Source: Prochlorococcus sp. AG-418-G18 | GTDB taxonomy: Bacteria; Cyanobacteriota; Cyanobacteriia; PCC-6307; Cyanobiaceae | Length of the DNA stretch: 64,000 nt | NCBI GenBank assembly: GCA_003214215.1 | Contig: QCLX01000004.1 | Coordinates: forward strand, 1 to 64,000 | Direction of reading: 5' to 3' | Shown here: piece by piece, positions 52,209 to 62,068 of the stretch | How the letters are laid out: each line of letters begins with the position of its first letter | Position numbering within the stretch: position 1 is the first letter of the stretch | Notes under the pieces: generated by a model | What the model was told of the DNA's origin: nothing | Database searches by the model: none | What the model saw: the letters and a program-made list of their open reading frames with translations, nothing else | Position numbers and translations under genes: made by a program

Positions 52209-53543
52209 ATGAGATATAAATATGATTTTAAAGATATTTCTAGCTTTTTACCAGTAAACACACTTTTTATATTAATTAATGGACAATCTAAAACTTTATT
52301 TAGTCTAATACTTATATTTAAAAATAGAATAGTTTCGGCAAATTTGTTTGCAGAGATTATTCTGCTTTTAGGAATTTATATGTCTTTTACTGCTTATGAC
52401 TCTGGAAGATTATTTTATTTAAGATTATTGGAAAAAAATGATAAATATATTGCTCTTAGAAATTATATTATGAGGAATTTGGCTATAAACATAGTTATGC
52501 TTTTCTCATTTATTTTTGTTTTTAGACAACTTAACTTTTCAATAACTTTTTCAATATTAATTTTTTTATTAATTATTTCTGAAAAAATATTTGATGAGTA
52601 TCAGAGATTTTTAATAACTGTAATTAACGAAAAGGCATGGTTAAATATAATAAAGAGAAAATCAATAAGCCTTTTTTTATTTATTGGAATTATTTCTTGT
52701 TATGTATTTTTTGATTTACCTAATGATAATTTATTAGTTTTGATGGGTATATCAGCCTTAACTTTGTCCAATATTTTTTCTTTTTTGAATAGTTATTTTA
52801 TAAAATTAGTTAATTCTTATTTTGCTGCAATTTTGAAATCAATAATTAATTATTATCCAAAAAATGGAATTGATGTTAAACAATTTTTTGGTTTTATGCA
52901 TTTTGGAGGTGCAAATGGAGGTTTAATGATGTCTTTGGAGCCAATAGTTAGTAGTTTTGGATCCCAATGGGTGAAATTAGTGCTCTTTTTATTAATGCCT
53001 GATATAAAATATGCTATTAATCTTGCATTTACTTTTTCAGGTGGAGTAGAAACTTATTTCGCAAGTGAATCCTTAATACCTAGGAGAAAAAAATTTTTGC
53101 AAAATGCTATTGAACAAAAATCACCTCCAAGAATAAATAATAGAGAAAAAATAGTTATTATATTCTTATCAATTTTTGCTTCATTAGTTTTTTATATTTT
53201 TATTTCTGATAAAGTTTCTGAATCTTTATTAATTTCTAAATCTAGCTTATTCTTTTTAATATTTTTCTTATGGAGCGTTGGCTTATCAATAGGCAATGTT
53301 ATTAAATCATGGGAAACAGCTTGGCTACATTATCGTTATCCAGGTTTGCAATCTATTTTGATAGTGGGAATATGCTCATTATTTTCTTTAGGATTAATTT
53401 CAATTAATTTAATTGATAGCATAAGACAATACAATCTTGTTTTTGGATTTTATTTGATCGCCATAATTTTCGAGATAATAATAATTAGATCTAATTTTCT
53501 TAAACAATTTTTAGAGTTATTAATTATAAGAAAGAAAAATTAA
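52209..53543 (+). CDS. multi-TM flippase-like (Wzx candidate) protein
   Basis: 444 aa, ~12 TMs, polysaccharide context. Confidence 0.5.
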   Translation: MRYKYDFKDISSFLPVNTLFILINGQSKTLFSLILIFKNRIVSANLFAEIILLLGIYMSFTAYDSGRLFYLRLLEKNDKYIALRNYIMRNLAINIVMLFSFIFVFRQLNFSITFSILIFLLIISEKIFDEYQRFLITVINEKAWLNIIKRKSISLFLFIGIISCYVFFDLPNDNLLVLMGISALTLSNIFSFLNSYFIKLVNSYFAAILKSIINYYPKNGIDVKQFFGFMHFGGANGGLMMSLEPIVSSFGSQWVKLVLFLLMPDIKYAINLAFTFSGGVETYFASESLIPRRKKFLQNAIEQKSPPRINNREKIVIIFLSIFASLVFYIFISDKVSESLLISKSSLFFLIFFLWSVGLSIGNVIKSWETAWLHYRYPGLQSILIVGICSLFSLGLISINLIDSIRQYNLVFGFYLIAIIFEIIIIRSNFLKQFLELLIIRKKN

Positions 53544-53811
53544 AATAAAATCTATTTTAAAAGTAATTGCTTTTTCAACACGGAAAAATATCTCATGAAT
53601 TCTTTAGCCCTATAACATATTAATCCAAGTATTCATTTGCTTTTACTAACCATTTATCTCGCTAATATTTACAGAATTTTAAAAAATATTTAGGATTCTC
53701 AAATCCAATATTTATAATTAGAGTTTTTTTAATTAATGAAGAAAGAAGGCATGATTTTTTTTTAGAATTATTTTGGATACTTCTTCTATAAAAATAAAAT
53801 CTCTTATTTAT

Positions 53812-53979
53812 TCAACTAGATTTAAAAGAGTCTTCGTTATTCATTGAAGCTAATTTTAATAAGGGCAAAATATTTTTAGGATATTGTCCGCCTTCAAATA
53901 AATTAATTGCCTTTAATATCCCAACTCTAAGACTTATATCAGGATATATCCCAAATTCAATTGGAATGAGAATGCTTCT
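53812..53979 (-). pseudogene. gene remnant (ILIPIEFGIYPDISLRVGILKAINLFEGGQYPKNILPLLKLASMNNEDSFKSS*)
   Basis: Coding-like open stretch without start, upstream part in another frame. Confidence 0.45.
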
Positions 53980-54075
53980 GAAATTGCATATTGTTATGTA
54001 GTTTTAAGAGGAGTATATAAAGTAATAAAGTTATAGTTTTCGCCTTACTCTCCATATTTACAAATCAACTAAATT

Positions 54076-54396
54076 TTATTTTAAAATCACTTTTTTGCAA
54101 ACTGGAACTTTTTTAAATGCCCCAAACTTGATTTGCATTAGTTCTTCTTAATTAGTAATTATTAGACTTAATCCCTAAGTAGCTAGATTTATATAAATAT
54201 CAATATCTTTAACTTCTAAAGTATCTATATCTGTTATTTGTAAAAAAATATTTTTAAATGTTTTTATCTTTAATTTAGATGTAAGGAAAATTTCTTTTTG
54301 CTCTAATAATATTACAACATTTTTTTAGAACATTATCTAATATATATTTTCCATTAAATCAATTAATTTTGATTCTCTATTAAAATCTTTATTTTG
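54076..54396 (-). pseudogene. gene remnant with four in-frame nonsense codons
   Basis: Single frame: KDFNRESKLIDLMENIY*IMF*KNVVILLEQKEIFLTSKLKIKTFKNIFLQITDIDTLEVKDIDIYINLAT*GLSLIITN*EELMQIKFGAFKKVPVCKKVILK*. Confidence 0.5.
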
Positions 54397-54401
54397 TTAA
54401 A

Positions 54402-55565
54402 TTAAATGTTTTTATTAATTACTTCTTCAAGGTAGTTTGACAATATTAGAACTCCTTTTTTATTTAGATGATTGTCATGTATATAATAAATATTTTCTTG
54501 ATTTTTTAAAACTTCTCTTGCATCATAACATTTAAGTTTAGCTCTTCTACAAGCTTTTTTTACCGATTCATATTTAAAATTTGGATCTAAAATTTCAGGA
54601 TTAACTCTCCTAAGTTTTGCATCTCTAATAAGCCTTTTAGAATCTATCTCTGATGCTGCTGGAATTAATAAAAAACCAATATGATCTAAATTTTGAATGC
54701 TTATTTTTGATAAGTAATTATTAAAACTTTCTTCTATATCTTTATATTTTTGGTTACTTTTTTTTAAATAAAAAGTAGTATTGTCATACATAGAATAAAA
54801 TCCTCCACTCTCTATTCCTTTCAGATTCATTAAAGAAACTTTAATCCCAGCTACTAAATATGAATCCCCTAAACCTAGGAAATTATTATATGTTATTTCT
54901 TGATTAATATAATGAGCTATTTCTTTTATAAGTTTTAGGAATTTATTTTTTTTCTTGACAGAAGATTTTGAACTTAAAGTTAAACCATTTTGTGGATTTA
55001 AATTAGAGGATTTATAGTTGATAATACTTTCAAAATCATTTCCTAAATATAAAACGGTTATTATTTTTGGGTTTTTAAATTTGCTTAATTTATTAAAAAT
55101 ATCAATATTATTTTCAATTATTTTAGTGTAATCTGAAAAGTCACCACCAGGTAATCCTAGTGTATAAGTATTTAATCCTTTTTTAGATAAGTTACATGAA
55201 ATTGTATGCTCATCAATTACACCCATTCCATATACGAAACTATCTCCAATTAAGAAAGTATCAGTTTTAATATTTTTATCATTACAAGGTGATCTCCAAC
55301 CGTTTTCATCATGAAAAGTGGAGTAATTAAATTCTTTGTGAGAAATATTATTCTTAGAATTAGATTTAAATTTGTAAGTTTTTTTATCAAATAGTTGATG
55401 CGTAATTGGATCTCTATGCTTTCTGGCTTTTTTGTTCATCGAAACTCTTAATTTAATTAAATCAGGCTGCAAAATATGTTTTATAAATATCTCAGATGCT
55501 ATGCAGCCAATAAAAAAAATTAAAGTATTAATTGATATGATCTTTATTATGAAATTTATTCTCAT
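54402..55565 (-). CDS. SGNH/GDSL hydrolase-like membrane-anchored protein (AlgX/DltD-like)
   Basis: N-terminal TM; FLIGDSFVYGMGV; C-terminal YYIHDNHLNKKGVLILSNYL. Confidence 0.75.
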   Translation of the reverse strand: MRINFIIKIISINTLIFFIGCIASEIFIKHILQPDLIKLRVSMNKKARKHRDPITHQLFDKKTYKFKSNSKNNISHKEFNYSTFHDENGWRSPCNDKNIKTDTFLIGDSFVYGMGVIDEHTISCNLSKKGLNTYTLGLPGGDFSDYTKIIENNIDIFNKLSKFKNPKIITVLYLGNDFESIINYKSSNLNPQNGLTLSSKSSVKKKNKFLKLIKEIAHYINQEITYNNFLGLGDSYLVAGIKVSLMNLKGIESGGFYSMYDNTTFYLKKSNQKYKDIEESFNNYLSKISIQNLDHIGFLLIPAASEIDSKRLIRDAKLRRVNPEILDPNFKYESVKKACRRAKLKCYDAREVLKNQENIYYIHDNHLNKKGVLILSNYLEEVINKNI

Positions 55566-55640
55566 ATTGATAAAATTAAAATTTATAAGTTATTATTTAA
55601 AATAATTCTAACAAACTTTATTTACCAAAATAAATTTTTT

Positions 55641-57500
55641 ATGAAAAGATATATTCTTGGCATCTCTTGTTTTTATCATGATAGTGCTGCTTCATTAATA
55701 TTGAATGATAAGATAGTTTCTGCTGTTCAAGAAGAGAGATTTACAAGAAAAAAACATGACTCTAATTTTCCATCTCATTCAATAAAATATATTTTAGAAA
55801 AAGAAAATATTGATCTTAAAAATATAGATGCTGTTGTTTATTATGAAAAACCGTTATTAACTTTTGAAAGACTTTTGGAAACTTACTTAGCTACCGCCCC
55901 AAGAGGAATACGCTCATTTATAGCCGCAATGCAGGTTTGGTTAAAGGAAAAATTATTTATTAAATATCAAATTAAGAAAGAATTAATTTCTATACAAAAA
56001 AAATATACTTCAGATCATAAAAATATTAAATTGCCAAAATTACTTTTTTCTGAGCATCATTTGTCTCATGCATCAGCAGCTTTCTATCCAAGCCCATTTG
56101 AAGAAGCTGTAATATTATGTATGGATGGAGTAGGTGAGTGGGCTACTACTTCTGCTTGGTTAGGTTCAGGAAATCAAATAAAACCTATTTGGCAAATAAG
56201 TTTCCCCCACTCTTTAGGCCTTCTTTATTCAGCATTTACTTATTATTGTGGTTTTAAAGTCAATTCTGGAGAGTATAAATTAATGGGACTCGCACCATAT
56301 GGGGAGCCAAAATATCACCAAATTATAAAGGAAAAACTTGTTGATATAAAAGATGATGGGACTTTTAAATTAAATATGGATTACTTCAAATACCATAGAG
56401 GATTAAGGATGACGAGTAGAAAGTTTGATAAACTTTTTGGGCGTCCAGCAAGAAATTCAGAAACAAAACTTGATCAATTTCATATGGATATTGCATCTTC
56501 CATTCAATTAGTTACTGAGGAAATAGTGCTTAAATTAGCTAAATCTTTGAGGGAAGAAACTGGTATAAAAAATCTTTGTTTATCTGGCGGAGTTGCTTTA
56601 AATTGTGTTGCTAATGGCAAATTACTACGTAAAAATATTTTTGATAATATATGGATACAACCTGCCAGTGGAGATGCTGGAAATTCATTAGGTGCTGCTT
56701 TTTTAATATGGTATAAACATTGGAATAACGAGAGAACTATTAATGAAGATGATTCAATGAATGGATCATATTTGGGATGTTCTTTTAGTAATAAGGAAAT
56801 AATTGAATATCTTGAAGATGTTAAAGCCGATTATGAAACTATAGAAGATGATTTGCTTTTTGAAATTGTTGCTGATTTGTTGAACCAAGGAAAAGTAATT
56901 GGGTGGTTTAATGGTGCAATGGAATTTGGGCCTAGAGCATTGGGAGCTAGATCAATAATTGGTGATCCAAGGAATGAAAAAATGCAAAGTATTATGAATT
57001 TAAAAATAAAGTATAGAGAGAGCTTTCGACCTTTTGCTCCATCTATTTTAGAAGAAGATGTTTCAGAAACATTTGAATTAAATGAAAAAAGTCCTTATAT
57101 GCTTTTAGTTGCTCAGATTAATCAAGAAAAATGTATTAAAATGAGTAACAAAGAAAAAAAATTATTTGGTATTGATAAGCTTAATATTAGACGTTCAACT
57201 TTACCTGCAATCACACATGTAGATTATTCGGCAAGAGTGCAAACAGTTAGTAAGAAAACAAATCCAAGGTATTACAAATTAATAGAATCATTTAAGAAAA
57301 AAACAGGCTGTTCCACCATAATTAATACATCATTTAATGTTAGAGGAGAGCCAATAGTTTGTACGCCGCAAGATGCTTTTAGATGTTTTATGAGAACTGA
57401 AATGGATATTCTTGTATTAGAAAATCAAATTTTATTTAAAAATAAACAAAAGCTTATTGATAATAAAGAAGATTGGATGCAGGAATTTGCTCTTGATTAA
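55641..57500 (+). CDS. NodU/CmcH-family carbamoyltransferase
   Basis: ILGISCFYHDSAASLI, HHLSHASAAFYPSPFEEAV, LSGGVALNCVANGKL, GPRALGARSIIGDPR, NTSFNVRGEPIVCTP. Confidence 0.95.
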   Translation: MKRYILGISCFYHDSAASLILNDKIVSAVQEERFTRKKHDSNFPSHSIKYILEKENIDLKNIDAVVYYEKPLLTFERLLETYLATAPRGIRSFIAAMQVWLKEKLFIKYQIKKELISIQKKYTSDHKNIKLPKLLFSEHHLSHASAAFYPSPFEEAVILCMDGVGEWATTSAWLGSGNQIKPIWQISFPHSLGLLYSAFTYYCGFKVNSGEYKLMGLAPYGEPKYHQIIKEKLVDIKDDGTFKLNMDYFKYHRGLRMTSRKFDKLFGRPARNSETKLDQFHMDIASSIQLVTEEIVLKLAKSLREETGIKNLCLSGGVALNCVANGKLLRKNIFDNIWIQPASGDAGNSLGAAFLIWYKHWNNERTINEDDSMNGSYLGCSFSNKEIIEYLEDVKADYETIEDDLLFEIVADLLNQGKVIGWFNGAMEFGPRALGARSIIGDPRNEKMQSIMNLKIKYRESFRPFAPSILEEDVSETFELNEKSPYMLLVAQINQEKCIKMSNKEKKLFGIDKLNIRRSTLPAITHVDYSARVQTVSKKTNPRYYKLIESFKKKTGCSTIINTSFNVRGEPIVCTPQDAFRCFMRTEMDILVLENQILFKNKQKLIDNKEDWMQEFALD

Positions 57501-57503
57501 TTT

Positions 57504-57896
57504 ATGAAAGACTCAATCTCTAAAAAACAATTAAGGGAATTTGGTTTGATAATAGCCTTTGGAATCCCCTTTTTTATTGGATGGCTGCAACCATTTATTT
57601 TTGGACATGAATTTAGATATTGGACTTTATTTTTTGGACTTTTTTCAATTTTTATTAGTTTTTTAAAGCCAACCTTATTTTATTATTTTTATAAATTTTG
57701 GATAAAGTTAGGTTTTATATTAGGTTGGATTAATAGTAGGATAATTTTAGGTTTAATTTTTATTTTTGTTGTTATTCCAATTTCTTTAATTATGAAATCT
57801 ACAGGTTATGATCCTTTAAATATTAAGAAATATAGTAAAGAGACCTACAGGGAGGATACAAAGAAAAATAGAATTGATTTTAGGAGGATTTTTTGA
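57504..57896 (+). CDS. SxtJ-family membrane protein
   Basis: 130 aa, TM-rich, immediately after carbamoyltransferase. Confidence 0.75.
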   Translation: MKDSISKKQLREFGLIIAFGIPFFIGWLQPFIFGHEFRYWTLFFGLFSIFISFLKPTLFYYFYKFWIKLGFILGWINSRIILGLIFIFVVIPISLIMKSTGYDPLNIKKYSKETYREDTKKNRIDFRRIF

Positions 57897-57898
57897 TT

Positions 57899-58060
57899 AT
57901 GGAAGCATTTCTTGATTTAGCTAAAGATATTTGGGATTTTATGAAAGTGAGAAAAAAATATTGGCTTGCGCCTTTAATAATTACTATAGTTCTGATGGGC
58001 GCATTATTAGTTTTTACTCAAGGATCGGTAATTGCTCCATTTATTTATTCTATTTTCTAA
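57899..58060 (+). CDS. small DUF5989-like membrane protein, 53 aa (MEAFLDLAKDIWDFMKVRKKYWLAPLIITIVLMGALLVFTQGSVIAPFIYSIF)
   Basis: Read by hand; one TM; directly follows SxtJ gene; absent from ORF track. Confidence 0.85.
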   Translation: MEAFLDLAKDIWDFMKVRKKYWLAPLIITIVLMGALLVFTQGSVIAPFIYSIF

Positions 58061-58109
58061 ATGGGATAAAAAAAATATTTATAAATTTCATTTTAGTACT
58101 TTTCCCCAT

Positions 58110-58244
58110 TTATTTACCTCTTGAATCTTTTAAGTTTTCAGAAAATTTTTTTGAAAGCCATTCACTTAAATATTCATATTTTGAACCTTTATATTTGAAG
58201 TCATCCGCAAGATCATCTATTGCTTCAATAAGTTGCTTATGTTT
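58110..58244 (-). pseudogene. C-terminal gene remnant (KHKQLIEAIDDLADDFKYKGSKYEYLSEWLSKKFSENLKDSRGK*)
   Basis: Coding-like, no start, upstream stop. Confidence 0.45.
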
Positions 58245-58295
58245 CTAGTTATCTAGAATTGTTAATCCTAACTAAATGAAAATTCCATCCTGAAA

Positions 58296-59633
58296 TTAAT
58301 ATACGCTTTGTTGAAGATCCTGAATAAGTGAAAAATTACTTTTATAAATTTCAGAAATGGAATCCCAAAAGCAGTCTTCAATATTAGTGAATGGGCCATC
58401 TCTTTTAATGTTGAATCTACAGTTAAGAAGATCTTCACTATTATAGAAATTTTGTTGAACAGCTCCCCATAAATATGAATCAATAGAAACTAATAAGTCA
58501 AAATAATTTGAGTCACTTCCCTTTGAAATCTTAACTTTTTTTTCTTTAGGTTCAAAAGTAAATTGATAATTAAAATTTTCTGGTAGGAAATTTAGAGATA
58601 TTTTATAAGTTATTTTTTCTAAAGATTCTTTGTGTTTGATTAATCGATTATATGTAGTGCATAGTATATCCATATCTGAATTGAGTTTTGGTAAATCAAT
58701 TTTATAAGATTTTTCTTTTGCCATAATTTTTTTTATTTGTTCAGAAATTGTTTTTTCTTTTGCTAGAACTTTGCATTCCATGGATATTATGCTTTTATCT
58801 TCAATAAGATTTGAATTTATATTTACTTTTTTAGTTTCGAAATCAATCGAATCGCCTGACTCTAAAGGTATTGATTTGATATCATTTTTTGCATTTTTCA
58901 TATATTTATAGAACTTACTTTTAAGAGAGCCATTTAATAAAACTAAATCTGATCTCCTTAACCATGTCATATCATTTGAATAAGCAGTAAAAGTATCTGC
59001 TTTTAAATGTTCTAAAGTTTTTTCTGCTCTTTCGTATGCAGCAGCTTCTTTCCTTGAGATAATTTTAAACTTTTCTTCCATTGGCATATCAAATGATCCT
59101 GGGAAAGGTCCAACACCCATAAAAAATATCATGGCATGTTTGATATTAAATTTGGTACCAATTTCGCAAAGCTTATCTTTATCTAAGAAACAATCATTCA
59201 TGTTATAAATTGATTCTAAATTTAATTTAGAAGTTATTATTTGTGCAGAATCAACTTGATTATCACAATGAAAAAAAGTCATAGATAAGCTATTCCCAAT
59301 ATCATATGATTCTTTATCATTTATTTTTTCATATTTAAATTGATTTTTTCTAAGAAAATCTTCACAGACTTTCATTGACTCTAGATTTGGTATTAAAACC
59401 AATGTTTTTTGTTTATTAAAAAAATTTAGGGATTTTGGGCAGAAGTGATCAGGATGAAAGTGGGAAATTGAGACAACTTTATTATCGATCATCTGTTTTA
59501 TATTGATTTTGGGCCTTGGATATTGCCACATCATTCCACCGTATATTGGTTCAAAAAACCATGGATCAGTAACTATTGATATATCATCCTGAGTAACTTT
59601 AATTGATGCGTGTGAATTATATTGGATTTTCAT
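58296..59633 (-). CDS. MBL-fold metal-dependent hydrolase-like protein
   Basis: SISHFHPDHFCP (HxHxDH), N-terminal MKIQYNSHASIKV...VTDPWF. Confidence 0.8.
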   Translation of the reverse strand: MKIQYNSHASIKVTQDDISIVTDPWFFEPIYGGMMWQYPRPKINIKQMIDNKVVSISHFHPDHFCPKSLNFFNKQKTLVLIPNLESMKVCEDFLRKNQFKYEKINDKESYDIGNSLSMTFFHCDNQVDSAQIITSKLNLESIYNMNDCFLDKDKLCEIGTKFNIKHAMIFFMGVGPFPGSFDMPMEEKFKIISRKEAAAYERAEKTLEHLKADTFTAYSNDMTWLRRSDLVLLNGSLKSKFYKYMKNAKNDIKSIPLESGDSIDFETKKVNINSNLIEDKSIISMECKVLAKEKTISEQIKKIMAKEKSYKIDLPKLNSDMDILCTTYNRLIKHKESLEKITYKISLNFLPENFNYQFTFEPKEKKVKISKGSDSNYFDLLVSIDSYLWGAVQQNFYNSEDLLNCRFNIKRDGPFTNIEDCFWDSISEIYKSNFSLIQDLQQSVY

Positions 59634-59683
59634 TAATACAAAAAATTTATAACACGATATCTACTGAGAATCATTCTAATTAA

Positions 59684-60988
59684 TTAATTAATTAGAAGTT
59701 TAATTTTCTCAAAACTTTTTAATAATTTATGTTTAATTAATACTTCTACATGTTCATACAATTTCCATATAGGAACATCAATTTTATCAGCTATATCTAT
59801 AAGGTCATGATTCCCATCAGAATAAGATATTAAATCCATAAGATTATTAACTGAAGCTGTGGAACCTCTTTTAGATAATGAAGGATATAAATTTCTTTTT
59901 GAAAGCTGTGGCTCACCTAAAACTTTTATAATTGGATAAAAGTTATTTTCTAAAGCTTTTATTATCTTTTTCATAAGTTCAAGGCTAGAACTTAGCCCTT
60001 CATTTGTTACTAAATTAAAGTTGTCAAGTGATGTATGGTACTCAGGATAAGTACCATATTTGCTTCGCATTATTGACACGACAGGAAGATCAATCCCAGG
60101 TGCACAATATTGTCTCTCATCACTTCCTCTATCTTTCCATGTGTACTTTAAGAAGTCTTTATCAATATTTTTCAAAACATGTAGCGCAGTCTTGTCAGCA
60201 AGAGTATTACCTAATCTTGAGGGTAAATAAGAATAAAATCTCTCATCACCTATACATGTGAGGTTGTATCCAGCAATAATATTTTCCTTCATTTTCTTTA
60301 GATTTTTACTAAGGTACGTTAGTGAACCTATTGTCTCTGGGATAAAAATAAACCTATAAGTATATTTCTTATTTTTAATTTTTTGGATCCAATCTGCTAG
60401 GAATGTAGCTACAACTGGCCCAGATAATTCATTATTTGCCATTGAGGGATGGCATAAGTAGGTTGAAACAAATATTTCCTTCTCTGTTTTGCCAGGTATT
60501 ATTAATTCTCCATAATTTAAAAATCCTTTACTATGATTTGAATCAATTTTTACTTTATATTTTTGATTTTTAAGTGTTTTAAATTTTTCATAGCTGAGAC
60601 AAAATCCCCAATTTTTTTTGTAGTATGATGTTACATAAGGAATAGCTTGAGGCAGATTAGGAAGATAATGTAAGTGATTTTTTAATTCATCAAACGATAA
60701 AGTTCTATCAATAGCTTCAGAGTATCCAACAATATGCAGATTATTATCTTTAAAGTTTAAGATTTCATTTCCCTCTAAATCTCTTATATAAGCAGACTTT
60801 AGATTCCATTCTTCTGGAACTGTCCAGTCAAAAACTCTTGTACCTGAAGCAACTTTTAAAATTTTTAAATTTGGAAGTTTTGTTTTCAAAATGTTTAATG
60901 AATCTTTTATTCCATCGCCAGTAATACTTCTATTTAAAGGGAAGAGACTTTTTGCTAGATCAATAGGATTTTCATTATTAAGAGGCAT
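59684..60988 (-). CDS. DUF4910/DUF2172-type aminopeptidase-like protein
   Basis: LFPLNRSITGDGIKDSL, VFDWTVPEEWNLKSAYI, STYLCHPSMANNELSGPVV. Confidence 0.88.
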   Translation of the reverse strand: MPLNNENPIDLAKSLFPLNRSITGDGIKDSLNILKTKLPNLKILKVASGTRVFDWTVPEEWNLKSAYIRDLEGNEILNFKDNNLHIVGYSEAIDRTLSFDELKNHLHYLPNLPQAIPYVTSYYKKNWGFCLSYEKFKTLKNQKYKVKIDSNHSKGFLNYGELIIPGKTEKEIFVSTYLCHPSMANNELSGPVVATFLADWIQKIKNKKYTYRFIFIPETIGSLTYLSKNLKKMKENIIAGYNLTCIGDERFYSYLPSRLGNTLADKTALHVLKNIDKDFLKYTWKDRGSDERQYCAPGIDLPVVSIMRSKYGTYPEYHTSLDNFNLVTNEGLSSSLELMKKIIKALENNFYPIIKVLGEPQLSKRNLYPSLSKRGSTASVNNLMDLISYSDGNHDLIDIADKIDVPIWKLYEHVEVLIKHKLLKSFEKIKLLIN

Positions 60989-60994
60989 AATTTC

Positions 60995-61810
60995 TTATTT
61001 AATTAACTCTTTTGGATTTGGAATTTTTAAATCGTTACCTGCCCTTGTGAAATTCCATATAGACTGCTTTAATAGATCATTTCCTATATCTAGTTGATCT
61101 TTTATAGACATAGTTTTTATAAAACCTCTTCCTACTTTTATTTTTTTACAAGCCTTTTTTTCAGTAGCGTAATAATCAAATTTTTTCATACAAACTTCAG
61201 TAGATGGATGTAAAAATCTTACATAAATTATAGATGAGCTTTTGTGTAATTTATTATTAATTCTTATTTCTCCCTTAAATTCCTTTTCGTACCTATAAGG
61301 CACATTGTTCATTTTTTCTATGTAATGGATAAATGTAGAAGATGCATCTTTATTTAAATTACATATTTTTCCATTTTCATTTAACAGTCTCTGAAAAAAA
61401 CCATTACTTGAATATGCGTTGATAGGCATTTTGGAAATGATTTTTTCTGCTTTTGCACCAATAGCTACTACTGAAATTGATGGATCAATTGATCTGATTG
61501 ATTCTTTTTTTTGTCTTAAATATTCTGATAACATTCCTCCTATTCCTTTATCTTTCTCTGGATCAAAGATTTTTCCATTACAAAATGAATATGTATAAGC
61601 AGGCAAAATCAACGTACCCTCTGGTCCTAGTATTTCTAAAAAGGTTTCCAAAAGCATATCGGTCGTACTAGTGTACTTATTTTTATCAAAACTTGGTATA
61701 CCAAAGAATCCAATATTGCTGTGACCAAAAACTAAATCACCTTTTTTAATACCAGAATTAATTAATGCTTTTTTAAAATCTAACTGACTATAGTGCATTT
61801 TTTTCTTCAT
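60995..61810 (-). CDS. AAC(3)-family (aminoglycoside 3-N-acetyltransferase-like) acyltransferase
   Basis: GDLVFGHSNIGFFGIP, LGPEGTLILPAYTYSF, GGMLSEYLR. Confidence 0.88.
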   Translation of the reverse strand: MKKKMHYSQLDFKKALINSGIKKGDLVFGHSNIGFFGIPSFDKNKYTSTTDMLLETFLEILGPEGTLILPAYTYSFCNGKIFDPEKDKGIGGMLSEYLRQKKESIRSIDPSISVVAIGAKAEKIISKMPINAYSSNGFFQRLLNENGKICNLNKDASSTFIHYIEKMNNVPYRYEKEFKGEIRINNKLHKSSSIIYVRFLHPSTEVCMKKFDYYATEKKACKKIKVGRGFIKTMSIKDQLDIGNDLLKQSIWNFTRAGNDLKIPNPKELIK

Positions 61811-62051
61811 AAATGATATTTGCTAGACCTTCAACAGTATTAAATCTTTCATCCTGAAAATTTTTGTCAGTTAATAAAATTTTAAATTCGGCTTCTATCT
61901 TCTCAACTAAAATAATTGTAGACATGGAATCAATCATCCCTAAAGTAAAAATATTTTGAGCCTTATTTTTCTTAATAAACTCTAGTGATAAGGAATTATC
62001 TATTTTTTTTAATTCGGCTACCAGCCAATTTTCTATTATGCTAATTTCCAT
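61788..62051 (-). CDS. acyl carrier protein
   Basis: 87 aa; phosphopantetheine-site-like TLGMIDSMSTIILVEKIE. Confidence 0.82.
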   Translation of the reverse strand: MEISIIENWLVAELKKIDNSLSLEFIKKNKAQNIFTLGMIDSMSTIILVEKIEAEFKILLTDKNFQDERFNTVEGLANIIYEEKNAL

Positions 62052-62068
62052 ATGTAAAAAATAAATCT

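Noticed and set aside
57931-58248. 105 aa plus-strand ORF after SxtJ gene
   Set aside because: Overlaps the better-supported 53 aa small membrane protein in another frame and an antisense gene remnant.
58268-58483. 71 aa minus-strand ORF
   Set aside because: Out-of-frame overlap with the MBL-fold protein.
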